Positions 23,542 to 32,421 of a stretch of 64,000 nt of DNA are shown here, in pieces; the first letter of the stretch is position 1, and every line of letters starts with the position of its first letter. The translations under genes and the position numbers were made by a program. This stretch comes from an uncultured Lachnospiraceae bacterium (GTDB taxonomy: Bacteria; Bacillota; Clostridia; Lachnospirales; Lachnospiraceae). The stretch is taken from positions 1 to 64,000 of the forward strand of contig CAOKPU010000001.1 in assembly GCA_948470755.1 (NCBI GenBank), given 5' to 3'. Under the pieces are notes generated by a model that was given only the letters and a program-made list of their open reading frames with translations, made no database searches and was not told where the DNA came from.

Positions 23542-25197
23542 ATGGCGGATTTTAAAAAAAGCGTGGTATACCAAATATATCCGAAATCATTTTACGACAG
23601 CAATCATGACGGGCTGGGGGACTTGCCAGGGGTGAGGGAGAAGCTGGATTATATAAAAGAACTGGGAGTGGATTATATCTGGGTGACTCCGTTCTTTGTA
23701 TCCCCGCAAAGGGACAATGGCTATGATGTGGAGGACTATTATCATATCGATCCCCGTTACGGCACAATGGAAGATTTTGAGAGGCTCGTCCATGAGGCGG
23801 ATAAACGAGGGATCCGCGTGATGCTGGATATGGTATTTAACCACACTTCCAGCCGCCATGAATGGTTTCGTAAGGCTTTGGCCGGGGATGAAAAATATAA
23901 AAAATATTATTTCTTCAGAAAAGGAAAAGCACAAGGAAAAGCACCGACCAACTGGGAGAGTAAATTCGGAGGGAGCGCGTGGGAATATGTGCCGGAGATG
24001 GATGAATATTATCTGCATTTATTTGATGTTTCCCAGCCGGATCTGAATTGGGATAATGAAGAGGTCAGGGAGGAACTGCGAAAGGTTATCCGTTTCTGGA
24101 TGGAAAAGGGGGTAAAGGGATTCCGGTTTGATGTCGTGAACCTTATCAGCAAAAGAGGATTTGAGGATGATGAGGAAGGGGACGGGAGGGGATTTTATAC
24201 GGATGGCCCAAATATCCATAAGTATCTGAAAGAATTAAACGCCGGCAGCTTTGGAAAAGACGCGGAGATCGTAACGGTAGGCGAGATGTCCAGCACTTCC
24301 CTGGAAAACTGTTTCCGGTATGCGGGGGAGGACAGCGGGGAGTTGTCTATGGTATTCAGCTTCCATCATTTAAAGGTAGATTTTATGGGGAATGAAAAAT
24401 GGGTGCTGGTTCCGGCCGACTTTATGAAACTGAAAAAGATCCTTTTTGACTGGCAGGAAAAGATGGAAGAACATAATGCCTGGAACGCTGTTTTTTGGTG
24501 CAACCATGACCAGCCGAGGGTAGTTTCCCGCTTTGGAAGCGAGGGGAAGTACTGGAAGGAATCGGCAAAGATGCTGGCTACGGTGATCCACGGTATGCGG
24601 GGGACTCCTTATATCTACCAAGGGGAGGAAATCGGCATGACGAATGCGGGATTCCATGACATTGCCCAATACCGGGATGTGGAGAGTTTGAATCATTTCA
24701 GGATCCTTCAGGAAAAAGGGCTGACGGAAGCGGATGCATACCGCATCCTGCAAGTGCATTCCAGGGATAACGGACGCACTCCCATGCAGTGGAATACCGA
24801 TCAAAACGGAGGCTTCACGGATGGCGTCCCGTGGATGGAAGTAAACGGGAATTATAAGGATATTAATGCGGCACAGCAGTTGAGGGATGATGACTCTATC
24901 TTCCATTATTACCGGAAGCTGATCTGCCTTAGGAAAGAGTATGATGTGATTGCCTATGGAAGCTTTCAGGCTTTAGACGGGAAAAACCCTTCGGTGCTGG
25001 CTTATAGGAGGGAATACGAAGGGCGGAAGCTGGTGGTTGTTTGTAATTTCTATGGAAAAGAAGTGGATTGGGAATGTCCGACGGGGCTTTCGGGATACCG
25101 TTGCCTGCTGGGGAATTATCAGGACGGAGAAAGGGAAATGGAGGATAAAATAAGGCTTAGGCCATATGAGGCAATGATTCTATATAAGGAAGGTTAA
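23542..25197 (+). CDS. treC: alpha,alpha-phosphotrehalase (GH13)
   Basis: The 551-residue cytoplasmic glycoside hydrolase splits trehalose-6-phosphate to glucose and glucose-6-phosphate. The GH13 barrel is complete: VVYQIYPKSFYDSNHDGLGD, DMVFNHTS, the nucleophile Asp in GFRFDVVN, the acid Glu in TVGEMSS, and Asp in CNHDQPRVVSRFG. The small C-terminal beta domain ends at RPYEAMILYKEG. Length and motifs match TreC; oligo-1,6-glucosidases are related, but the operon with TreR and a trehalose-type PTS decides. GGAGG precedes the start. Confidence 0.92.
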   Translation: MADFKKSVVYQIYPKSFYDSNHDGLGDLPGVREKLDYIKELGVDYIWVTPFFVSPQRDNGYDVEDYYHIDPRYGTMEDFERLVHEADKRGIRVMLDMVFNHTSSRHEWFRKALAGDEKYKKYYFFRKGKAQGKAPTNWESKFGGSAWEYVPEMDEYYLHLFDVSQPDLNWDNEEVREELRKVIRFWMEKGVKGFRFDVVNLISKRGFEDDEEGDGRGFYTDGPNIHKYLKELNAGSFGKDAEIVTVGEMSSTSLENCFRYAGEDSGELSMVFSFHHLKVDFMGNEKWVLVPADFMKLKKILFDWQEKMEEHNAWNAVFWCNHDQPRVVSRFGSEGKYWKESAKMLATVIHGMRGTPYIYQGEEIGMTNAGFHDIAQYRDVESLNHFRILQEKGLTEADAYRILQVHSRDNGRTPMQWNTDQNGGFTDGVPWMEVNGNYKDINAAQQLRDDDSIFHYYRKLICLRKEYDVIAYGSFQALDGKNPSVLAYRREYEGRKLVVVCNFYGKEVDWECPTGLSGYRCLLGNYQDGEREMEDKIRLRPYEAMILYKEG

Positions 25198-25221
25198 TCG
25201 GCAAATATCCCGTGTAACAGA

Positions 25222-25243
25222 GTGCGCACAAATCTTTTGTGCC
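25222..25243 (+). terminator. Hairpin after treC
   Basis: GCACAAA pairs with TTTGTGC around TCT, just downstream of treC. There is no long T run; a weak terminator or processing hairpin. Confidence 0.4.
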
Positions 25244-25246
25244 ATA

Positions 25247-25341
25247 TGCCAGACGGGGCCGCCGGATGGGCCTTTTGACACCCGGATCATCATAGGAAAT
25301 TGCCCTGCAATCTCCTATGATGCAAAAACCTCCGGCATAAA
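25247..25341. repeat. Dispersed intergenic repeat, family III, longer copy
   Basis: The first 37 bases are identical to 2-38. A hairpin follows, ATCATAGGA (25287-25295) with TCCTATGAT (25313-25321) and inner ATTGC/GCAAT. The element runs into the terminator shared with the minus-strand AraC gene. Confidence 0.75.
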
Positions 25342-25354
25342 TATATGGAGGTTT
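25326..25354 (-). terminator. Terminator of the AraC-family gene
   Basis: On the minus strand AAACCTCC pairs with GGAGGTTT around a 13-base loop and is followed by TTTTT. The AraC stop codon overlaps its left edge. Confidence 0.75.
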
Positions 25355-26177
25355 AATGCGGGACGGAGGCTTTGCGGTATTCGCTGGGCGGCATTTTTTT
25401 CTTCTGGCAAAAAAGCCTTGAAAAATATAAAGCATCCACATAGCTTACCGAACGGGCGATCGTGCGAATGGATAAATCCGTGTTTTTTAGCAGGATGCAG
25501 GCTTGGCGGATCCGGTAGTCCAGCAGGTAATTCTGGATAGAGGCGCCTGTCATGCTTTTGAACAGCCGGGAAAGGTAGGAGCGGTTAATGCTTAGATGAT
25601 CCGCGATATCCTGGACGGTAATGGGGTCGCAGTAAGAACTTTCAATGTATTTTAAGGCTTCCTCCACATAACCTTCTTTTTTCCTGTTTTCAGTATAATG
25701 TCCGCCCGGGAATTTCCTTGCCAGAAGGAAAAGGTATTCGTACATAATGCTGTTCATGATCAAATCCCGGTTTTCCCCCATTTTATCCGCTTCAAACATT
25801 TTCTCATGGCAGAGGCGCATCTGGTCATCCCGGCCATAGTGGAACACAAGGTTCTCTAAAAGGGAAGTCCTTTCCAAGTAGCCTTTGATTTTGATTCCCT
25901 GCATGCCAATCCATGTATAACTCCATGGATTTTTCGTGTCCGCTTCATAATAAATAAGCTCTTCCGGACAGATGAGGAAAGCATCCCCTTCCTTTAGATG
26001 AAAAAGCTTTCCTCTTGCTTTGTAGATGCCGGAGCCGCTCAGCACATAGTGAATCAGATAGCCGTTGCGCATTACCGGGCCATAACTATGGCCGGGGACG
26101 CAGTCTTCGTAGCCGCAAGTGTAGATCATGGCATCGATGTTTCTTGTAAAATCATTGGAAAAAATATAATCCTGCAA
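25353..26177 (-). CDS. AraC-family transcriptional regulator
   Basis: The protein has 274 residues. An N-terminal cupin sensor domain (about 20-120: NGYLIHYVLSGSGIYKARG, KEGDAFLICPEE) is followed by two helix-turn-helix units (about 170-272: TVQDIADHLSINRSYLSRLF, RTIARSVSYVDALYFSRLF). A TTG start is used, with GAGG nine bases upstream. It is transcribed away from a beta-glucoside-type PTS gene 125 bases off and most likely activates it, binding the bound sugar or its phosphate. No direct repeats clear enough to call operators were seen. Confidence 0.88.
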   Translation of the reverse strand: MQDYIFSNDFTRNIDAMIYTCGYEDCVPGHSYGPVMRNGYLIHYVLSGSGIYKARGKLFHLKEGDAFLICPEELIYYEADTKNPWSYTWIGMQGIKIKGYLERTSLLENLVFHYGRDDQMRLCHEKMFEADKMGENRDLIMNSIMYEYLFLLARKFPGGHYTENRKKEGYVEEALKYIESSYCDPITVQDIADHLSINRSYLSRLFKSMTGASIQNYLLDYRIRQACILLKNTDLSIRTIARSVSYVDALYFSRLFCQKKKMPPSEYRKASVPH

Positions 26178-26302
26178 TCCTTTATCCTCATTTCGTCACA
26201 AAATCCAATGTTAAGGTCACATATCTCCATATAAATACCATTATAAATACCTATAATAATAATTACAAGAGGCAAAAAGCACAGAAAAAGGAGGATCATG
26301 AA

Positions 26303-28273
26303 ATGGATGCGAATAAGCGGCTGAGGTATGATAAGATTTCCGAAGAGCTTACAAAACTGGTTGGAGGCAGGGAGAATATACAAGGGGTGGCGCATTGCGC
26401 AACGCGCCTTAGGATTGTCTTAAAGGACAATGATCTGGCGGATCTGAAAGCGATAGAAGATGTTGACCTTGCAAAAGGGGTATTTGTGGCAGGGGATCAG
26501 GTGCAGATTATTTTCGGGGCCGGGCTTGTGAATGATGTTTATGCAGTGTTTGCTGAAAATAATAATATGAAAAATATGAGCCTGAGCGATCTGAAAACAG
26601 AGGCGAATAAAAAGATGAACCCCTTGCAAAGGATTATTAAGGCTTTATCGGATGTGTTTGTGGATATTATGCCGGGGATCCTTGCGGCGGCGCTTCTTAC
26701 CGGGCTTTCCGGCGTGCTGGGCAATATGGGGTTTGTGCGGGACAACGATACCTTATATGGGATCAATACGCTTATCAATATTGCTTCCGGTGCAATTTTC
26801 GGGTTCCTGCCTCTGGCGGTTTCGTACAGCGCATGTAAAAGGTTTGGAGGAAGGCCGATCCTGGGCATTGTGATGGGCTGCATTATGTTAAGCAACAGCC
26901 TGGCGGACGCCTATGCGGCGGCACAGGGATCGGTAGAAGTCACAACTCTACATATTTTTGGATTGGGAGTAGAGCTGGTGGGTTTTCAGGGCGGTATCAT
27001 CGTAGCATTATTGATGGGGTTTGTGACGGCGAAACTGGATCAGTTTTTTGAGAAGAAGGTGCCGGAAGTAATCCGTCTGCTTGTATCCCCTTTGCTCACA
27101 ACTTTGGTGGGGGCGCTGCTGTTATTTACCGTAATCGGACCGGTTGGGCGCGGGCTTTCTTCCGGGATCACCAACGCCCTTGTTTGGATGACTCAAAATC
27201 TTGGTGTTTTTGGATATGGCGTATTTTCAGGTTTGCAGCAGTTAGTGGTAATTACCGGCCTGCATCATATTTTTGGGGCTATTGAAGCGCAGCTTTTGGC
27301 TGATACGGGAAGGAATTTCCTCAATCCATTGATGTCGGTAGCGATCATCGCGCAAGGCGGCGCGGTGCTGGGGTATCTGTTCCTTCATAAGAAAAATACA
27401 AAGATCAGGGAATTGTGCATCCCCAGTTTTGTATCCGTGTTGTTCGGGATTACGGAGCCGGCCTTGTTCGGCATTAATTTAAGATATCGCTTCCCTATTA
27501 TCGGCGGATGCATCGGCGGCGCTTTAGGGGGAGTTGTGGTGTACCTTACTAATCTGGCGGCTGTTGGATTCGGTACGACGGTAGTTCCCGGAATCGCGCT
27601 TGCAGACCCGGCTGGCAATGGATATGTCAATTATATTATCGCTCATGGAGTCGCGATAGCGGGTGGATTTATCATGACTTTGGTTTTGGGAAGATTCATG
27701 GATAAACCGCAGCAGGGAACTGCCGCTCCGGGCAATGCCAATACAAAGGACGGCTCGGGAAACCGGAAAGAAGAGGGGAATGAGGCGGCCAGAGAGATCC
27801 CGGAAGAAGAAAAATTTTATGGATATGCAAAAGGGGAATTGGTTGCCATGGAGGATGTAAAAGACGAGACTTTTGCAAATAAAGTCTTAGGGGATGGGAC
27901 TGCCATCATTCCATCGGAAGGGAAGGTGTTTGCGCCGGCGGACGGCACGATCTTAAGCGTTTTCGATACGAAACATGCTGTTTGTTTCCAAAGCAGTTAT
28001 GGAACGGAGCTTTTAATCCATATCGGGGTTGATACGGTTAATCTAAAAGGAAAGTATTTCACAGCGCATGTCAAAGACGGGGATGTTGTAAAAAAGGGAC
28101 AGCTTATGGTAGAATTTGACAAAGAGGAAATTGAAAAAGCCGGGTATGATACGGTTATCCCTATGATTTTTACGGATCTGGCGCCGGGGCGGACGCTGGA
28201 AAAAGCGGCGCCGTGCGGGACTACGGGGGATGAGGAAATTGTTACTGTCCTTACAGGTGAAAAAAATGGTTAA
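26303..28273 (+). CDS. PTS beta-glucoside-type transporter, fused EIIBCA
   Basis: This 656-residue permease imports and phosphorylates a sugar. EIIB carries Cys32 (VAHCATRLRI), EIIC has about ten membrane segments (about 110-470; GLHHIFGAIEAQLLA and GITEPALFGINLRY), and EIIA is at the C-terminus (about 510-650; KHAVCFQS and LLIHIGVDTVNLKG). It is of the BglF/sucrose family. No glycosidase is attached; the next gene is a HAD phosphatase. The sugar may therefore be a non-hydrolysed one, or its hydrolase lies elsewhere. GGAGG precedes the start. An AraC regulator is divergent. Confidence 0.9.
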   Translation: MDANKRLRYDKISEELTKLVGGRENIQGVAHCATRLRIVLKDNDLADLKAIEDVDLAKGVFVAGDQVQIIFGAGLVNDVYAVFAENNNMKNMSLSDLKTEANKKMNPLQRIIKALSDVFVDIMPGILAAALLTGLSGVLGNMGFVRDNDTLYGINTLINIASGAIFGFLPLAVSYSACKRFGGRPILGIVMGCIMLSNSLADAYAAAQGSVEVTTLHIFGLGVELVGFQGGIIVALLMGFVTAKLDQFFEKKVPEVIRLLVSPLLTTLVGALLLFTVIGPVGRGLSSGITNALVWMTQNLGVFGYGVFSGLQQLVVITGLHHIFGAIEAQLLADTGRNFLNPLMSVAIIAQGGAVLGYLFLHKKNTKIRELCIPSFVSVLFGITEPALFGINLRYRFPIIGGCIGGALGGVVVYLTNLAAVGFGTTVVPGIALADPAGNGYVNYIIAHGVAIAGGFIMTLVLGRFMDKPQQGTAAPGNANTKDGSGNRKEEGNEAAREIPEEEKFYGYAKGELVAMEDVKDETFANKVLGDGTAIIPSEGKVFAPADGTILSVFDTKHAVCFQSSYGTELLIHIGVDTVNLKGKYFTAHVKDGDVVKKGQLMVEFDKEEIEKAGYDTVIPMIFTDLAPGRTLEKAAPCGTTGDEEIVTVLTGEKNG

Positions 28274-28276
28274 GCC

Positions 28277-28327
28277 GTAAATTGCTCCGGAATGGAGATT
28301 AGATTGTAAAAATAGGGATTTTTCAAT
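28277..28327 (+). repeat. Family I repeat remnant and start of a following module
   Basis: GTAAATTGCTCCGG then ATGGAGATTAG (28292-28302) matches the 3' end of the element at 883-906. It is followed by a hairpin of the first-stem type (ATTG-T-AAAAAT / ATTTTTCAAT, 28303-28327). The rest of the module is too diverged to draw. Confidence 0.55.
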
Positions 28328-28399
28328 GGCGGATCTGGCGTCGGGATGCTGCCGGCGCCGTTCCAAAGTTTGCAGGCTGAGGAAAGGGTGGTTATTCAT

Positions 28400-29233
28400 A
28401 TGGATAGGAAGCTTATTTTTTTGGATATAGACGGGACCTTAATCTCCGCAATGTCGGCGCCTTCCGCCCTTACGGTAAAAGCGGTGCGGGAAGCAAGAAA
28501 AAGAGGGCATAGAGTTTTTTTGTGTACGGGAAGGAATATGCCGATTATTGGAAAGGATATTCTGGATATAGGGTTTGACGGGGTCATATCCAGCGCCGGG
28601 GGGCATGTGGAGGTTGGAGGAAAAGTGCTGTTTGACAGCCTTCTCCCGGAAACCACCATTCAGGAATGCCTTTCGGTATTCCATGCCCATGGCATTTACT
28701 GCCGGATTGAAAGCCCGGAAGGAATATATACGGATCCTCAGATGGAGGAGCTTTTAAGGATGGCCAGGCCGGATGAGAGGAATTCGGAGCTGATACGCAT
28801 GCAGAAAGAAATTGAAAAGGGGATAGGGATCCAGCCGTATGACAAATATCCTAAGAAAGGGGCTTATAAGGTTTGCTTCACCAGTACGACCTTGGAGGCG
28901 ATTGAAGAGACGAGGCCTTATCTGGAGGATCGGTTCGACTATGCCGTACATGTTTACGGGGGGAGCACTTCTTGCTTTAATGGGGAGATTATAAGGAAGG
29001 GGATAGATAAGGGCAAGGGGATGGATTTGGTATGCCGTTATTATGGGGCTGATGTGAAGGATACTATCGCATTTGGCGACAGCATGAACGATTATGGCAT
29101 GATGAAGTATGCCCGGATGGGCATTGCTATGGGGAATGCCTGCGATGAACTGAAGGAAATGGCAGATATTGTGTGCGGCAGCGTGGAAGAGGATGGTATA
29201 TATTATGAACTGGAGCGGATGGGAATTATATAA
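28400..29233 (+). CDS. HAD-superfamily phosphatase, Cof type
   Basis: The protein has 277 residues. Motif I is LIFLDIDGTLI, with the nucleophile and acid Asp at about 8 and 10. The cap domain is of the C2B (Cof) type, and the C-terminal motif IV is IAFGDSMNDYGMM. These cytoplasmic phosphatases act on sugar phosphates and related small molecules. Its place directly after a PTS permease suggests it dephosphorylates the imported sugar phosphate or relieves sugar-phosphate stress. The start is set at MDRKLIF; an upstream extension would include repeat-derived sequence. Confidence 0.88.
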   Translation: MDRKLIFLDIDGTLISAMSAPSALTVKAVREARKRGHRVFLCTGRNMPIIGKDILDIGFDGVISSAGGHVEVGGKVLFDSLLPETTIQECLSVFHAHGIYCRIESPEGIYTDPQMEELLRMARPDERNSELIRMQKEIEKGIGIQPYDKYPKKGAYKVCFTSTTLEAIEETRPYLEDRFDYAVHVYGGSTSCFNGEIIRKGIDKGKGMDLVCRYYGADVKDTIAFGDSMNDYGMMKYARMGIAMGNACDELKEMADIVCGSVEEDGIYYELERMGII

Positions 29234-29270
29234 TCCTTTTATCTTCTATAAGATGATTTCAATATGATGA

Positions 29271-29299
29271 TTGACAATATTTTATAGAGATGTTATGAT
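29271..29299 (+). promoter_or_regulatory. Promoter of the EIIA-antiterminator-EIIBC operon
   Basis: TTGACA (29271-29276), a 17-base spacer and TATGAT (29294-29299), about 25 bases before the antiterminator stem. Confidence 0.8.
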
Positions 29300-29324
29300 A
29301 TCAACATAAAATATATTGATAAAA

Positions 29325-29399
29325 ATAGGTTTGTTACTCTTTGAGGCTTATCCTATCCACATGCGCTTGCTGTGGATTTTGCCTTGAAGAGTTTTTTTT
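29325..29399 (+). promoter_or_regulatory. BglG/LicT-type antiterminator (RAT) overlapping a terminator
   Basis: The RAT-like stem runs from ATAGG (29325) to CCTAT (29356), with the family-typical internal TTTGTTACT...AGGC. The terminator pairs ACTCTTTGAGGC (29336-29347) with GCCTTGAAGAGT (29381-29392), followed by seven T. The first arm of the terminator lies inside the RAT, so the two structures exclude each other. Binding of the antiterminator protein encoded two genes downstream would allow read-through. Confidence 0.85.
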
Positions 29400-29426
29400 A
29401 TGCATTTGCTTAGGGGGGAGATTCTT

Positions 29427-29918
29427 ATGTTTCATTTTTTAAAGAAAAAAGAAATGGTAAAAGAAGTGGATCTGTATGCGATTGGGAACGGAAAAACAAT
29501 TTTAATCGGGGAGGTCGCTGATAAGGTATTTGCGGAAGGGTTGCTGGGGGATGGGATCGGTTTCCTATTTGAAGGGGATATGATTTATGCTCCTTGCGAC
29601 GGTATAGTTATCATCGTAGCGGAAACAAATCATGCGATTGGATTAAGGGCGGAAAATGGCGCTGAAATCCTGATCCACATGGGGATGGATACCGTAAATC
29701 TGAATGGACAGGGACTTTATCCTCAGGTTTCCTGTAATGATAAGGTAAAAAGAGGGCATCCTTTGTTAAGAGTGGATCGCCGCCTGCTGGAAGGGATGGG
29801 GGTGGATCTGACTACTCCCATTATCCTGACAAACGGACAGGGTTATATACTGACAAAAGAAATAGAAAACGATACTGTGAACAAAAATGACTGTATTATG
29901 AAAATCATAAAAAGGTGA
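29427..29918 (+). CDS. PTS EIIA component, glucose/beta-glucoside type
   Basis: This 163-residue cytoplasmic phosphocarrier receives phosphate from HPr and passes it to the separate EIIBC two genes downstream. The Crr-like beta sandwich has the two active His residues (ETNHAIGLRAENG and ILIHMGMDTVNLNG). An ATG at 29400 lies in the terminator T-run; GGGGGGAG is well placed for the ATG at 29427. The stop overlaps the spacing to the antiterminator gene, so the two are coupled. This is the first gene after the RAT/terminator switch. Confidence 0.9.
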   Translation: MFHFLKKKEMVKEVDLYAIGNGKTILIGEVADKVFAEGLLGDGIGFLFEGDMIYAPCDGIVIIVAETNHAIGLRAENGAEILIHMGMDTVNLNGQGLYPQVSCNDKVKRGHPLLRVDRRLLEGMGVDLTTPIILTNGQGYILTKEIENDTVNKNDCIMKIIKR

Positions 29919-29923
29919 CAGCC

Positions 29924-30739
29924 ATGAAGGTTATTAAAAATATTAATAATAATGTTTCCTTATGTCTTGACGGAAAGGGCCGGGAAGTCGTTGCTTTTGG
30001 CAAAGGGATTGGGTTTACGAAACCGCCTTATGAGATTCCATTAAGTCAGATACAACGTACTTTTTACGACATTGATGAAAGTTATCTGAGCGTTATGGTA
30101 GCGATTCCGGAGGAAATGCTCAACATAGCGGCGGAGATATATGATTATGGGAACCGCAAAATGAACAATCGTTTTTCGCCTAACGTGGTTTTTACTCTGG
30201 CAGACCACATTCATTTTGCGGTAAAAAGAGAAAAAGAGAATATCAGTATTAAACTTCCTTTGTTTTATGAAGTCCGGAATCTTTATCCGGAGGAAACCGA
30301 AATTGGTATTTATGCTTTAAAGCTTATCAATAAAAGATTTAAGATCCTTCTTCCGAAAGAAGAGGCCGCAAGCATTACCTTACATTTTGTGGGATATCGC
30401 TTAAATGATAATCCGGACGCGGGAAAGGATGAAAGAGTAATATTGGATCAGTGTACGGAAATCGTAGAGCGGATGATGGACATCCGCATAGATAAGAAAA
30501 GTTTTAACTATTCCAGGTTCCTTACCCATCTTCATTATTTGTTGGATCGTGTCAAAAATAATAAAATTATTACGTCGGAAAATGAAAAAGTATACGAAGA
30601 ATTGAAAAAGCAGTATCCGAAAACTTATGAATGCGTAAGAAAGATAGAAGATTTTTTATTGTCAGATTTGAATGATGAGGAGAGATTGTATTTAATTTTG
30701 CATATTAACCGTTTATGTTCTTATGAAGATTTGTTTTAA
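29924..30739 (+). CDS. licT: BglG/LicT-family transcriptional antiterminator
   Basis: The protein has 271 residues. The N-terminal RNA-binding CAT domain (MKVIKNINNNVSLCLD, ...FGKGIGF) is followed by two PTS-regulation domains (about 70-165 and 175-271) with conserved His in LADHIHFAVKR and FLTHLHYLLDR. In the family, EIIB phosphorylates one PRD to inactivate the protein when no sugar is taken up, while HPr activates it. Its target is almost certainly the RAT at 29325. AAAGGTG precedes the ATG at 29924. The gene sits between EIIA and EIIBC. Confidence 0.92.
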   Translation: MKVIKNINNNVSLCLDGKGREVVAFGKGIGFTKPPYEIPLSQIQRTFYDIDESYLSVMVAIPEEMLNIAAEIYDYGNRKMNNRFSPNVVFTLADHIHFAVKREKENISIKLPLFYEVRNLYPEETEIGIYALKLINKRFKILLPKEEAASITLHFVGYRLNDNPDAGKDERVILDQCTEIVERMMDIRIDKKSFNYSRFLTHLHYLLDRVKNNKIITSENEKVYEELKKQYPKTYECVRKIEDFLLSDLNDEERLYLILHINRLCSYEDLF

Positions 30740-30836
30740 CGGACGGCATACCGTTGTTAAAACATTTGTGTCGGCAAAGTCACAGTGTGGGCGCGCAATG
30801 CTGTGTTGTTTGTATAAATAGAAAAGGAGAATAAAA

Positions 30837-32258
30837 ATGGGAAAAAAAGAAAAATATGAAGAATTAGCAGAAAATGTAGTCTCCATGGTGGGGGGGAAAG
30901 ATAACGTTTCTTTTTTTACGCATTGTATCACCCGCCTTCGCTTTAATGTGAAAGACTGGAGCCTGGTGGAAATGGGGAAGATTGAAAATCTGGCTAATGT
31001 TGTGGGAGTGCAGCAATCAGGAGAACAGCTTCAGATTATCATAGGACAGGAGGTAGGCGATGCTTATAAGCTGATTTGCGAAAGATCGGGATTGGAAGCC
31101 CGGGCGGCGATTAATGAAAATCTGGATAAGGCGGAAGGGAAGAAGGATTGGTCAATCAAGGGGATTGGGAATGCGATGTTAAACAGTTTGTCCGGTTGCC
31201 TTACTCCTATTATCCCTATTTTAATCGTGTCTGCAATGTTTAAAACGCTGATTGCGGTTTTGGGGCCTAATATGCTGAATGTCATGCCGGAGACGAGTGA
31301 TTTGTATGTCTTGTTTAATTTTTCAGGGGATGCGGCGTTTTACTTCCTGCCGGTGGCGGTAGGCTATACTTCCGCGAAAAAGTTCGGGGTGAATCCTGTC
31401 CTTGGCATCTTAATGGGAGCGATTTTAATACATCCCACATTAAGCGGGATTGCAGGAAGCGGAGAGGCTTTCGCCGTATTTGGGATCCCTTGTCTTGCGC
31501 AGAATTATACTTCGAGTATTTTTCCGGCGATTTTATCCGTGTGGGTGATGTCTTACATAGAGCGTTTCTTTAACAAATATACGCCATCCGTGTTAAAAGC
31601 GGTATTTGCCCCATTTTTGACTATTCTGACGATGCTCCCCATTTCTTTGTGTGTTTTGGGGCCGGCCGGACACTTTTTAGGAAAGTATATTTCCGAATTC
31701 TTCTTATGGATGGGTAATTCAGGAGGCGTTTTTAAGATATTGGCAATTGCGGTTGTGGCTGCTTTATGGCAATATCTGGTAATGACAGGTATGCACTGGC
31801 TATTAATTACAACAACTATGGTGGTAATGGCGGAAACAGGACAGGAGTCTTTTGTGCTGGCAGCCAGTTGTTCGGCATTTACCGTTGGAGGCATGTGCCT
31901 GGGGGCGTTTTTAAGGCAGAAGGATGGAGAAAAGAAATCATTGTCGTTTTCCTATATTGTGGCGCAGATCATTGGAGGAATTACGGAACCTGGGTTGTAT
32001 GGCGTCGGATTACGCTATAAAAGGCCTTTGCTGGGAATGATGGCCGGAGGGTTTGCCGGAGGGCTATATGCGGGAATTACGAATTTGACGGCTTATCAGA
32101 TTGTTCCTGTTGGAAACTTTTTGAGCTTGCTTGATTTTGTTGGCGGTAATAATATGAATTTTGTAAATGGTATTATGGCCTCCGTGATTGCTTTTGCAGT
32201 TGCGGCTATAGTTACATATCTGTTGGGTTTGGATGGGGAAGGGCAGAAATTAAGATGA
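30837..32258 (+). CDS. PTS EIIBC permease, glucose-family
   Basis: The protein has 473 residues. EIIB carries Cys30 (FTHCITRLRF). EIIC has about ten membrane segments, with GMHWLLITTTMVVMAETG in place of the usual GLHH motif and GGITEPGLYGVGLRYK. No EIIA is fused; it is supplied by the first gene of the operon. The substrate is probably a beta-glucoside-like sugar, though the changed GLHH motif argues for a different specificity from the permease at 26303. AGGAG precedes the ATG. Confidence 0.9.
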   Translation: MGKKEKYEELAENVVSMVGGKDNVSFFTHCITRLRFNVKDWSLVEMGKIENLANVVGVQQSGEQLQIIIGQEVGDAYKLICERSGLEARAAINENLDKAEGKKDWSIKGIGNAMLNSLSGCLTPIIPILIVSAMFKTLIAVLGPNMLNVMPETSDLYVLFNFSGDAAFYFLPVAVGYTSAKKFGVNPVLGILMGAILIHPTLSGIAGSGEAFAVFGIPCLAQNYTSSIFPAILSVWVMSYIERFFNKYTPSVLKAVFAPFLTILTMLPISLCVLGPAGHFLGKYISEFFLWMGNSGGVFKILAIAVVAALWQYLVMTGMHWLLITTTMVVMAETGQESFVLAASCSAFTVGGMCLGAFLRQKDGEKKSLSFSYIVAQIIGGITEPGLYGVGLRYKRPLLGMMAGGFAGGLYAGITNLTAYQIVPVGNFLSLLDFVGGNNMNFVNGIMASVIAFAVAAIVTYLLGLDGEGQKLR

Positions 32259-32284
32259 ACCATATGTGAAAATTGGAAGGGGTA

Positions 32285-32421
32285 GTGTGAGAAGTGCTTC
32301 TAACCACTCGCAGCAGAGGCTGCTTCGTGGAGAAGCACTAAGTCTCACACGGGAGAATGCCTGAAATGCGGCATTCTCCGCATTGATTTGAGATTCCGCG
32401 AAGCGGAATCATGGGGGTTAG
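32285..32421 (+). repeat. Family II repeat, first tandem copy
   Basis: Hairpin 1 (32285-32350): GTGTGAGA and AGTGCTTCT pair with AGAAGCACT and TCTCACAC, with inner CCAC/GTGG and GCAGC/GCTGC. Hairpin 2 (32352-32379): GGAGAATGCC with GGCATTCTCC. Hairpin 3 (32392-32410): GATTCCGC-GAA-GCGGAATC. The tail is ATGGGGGTTAG (32411-32421). Its last G is the first base of the next copy. There is no T run, so these are not terminators. Confidence 0.85.
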
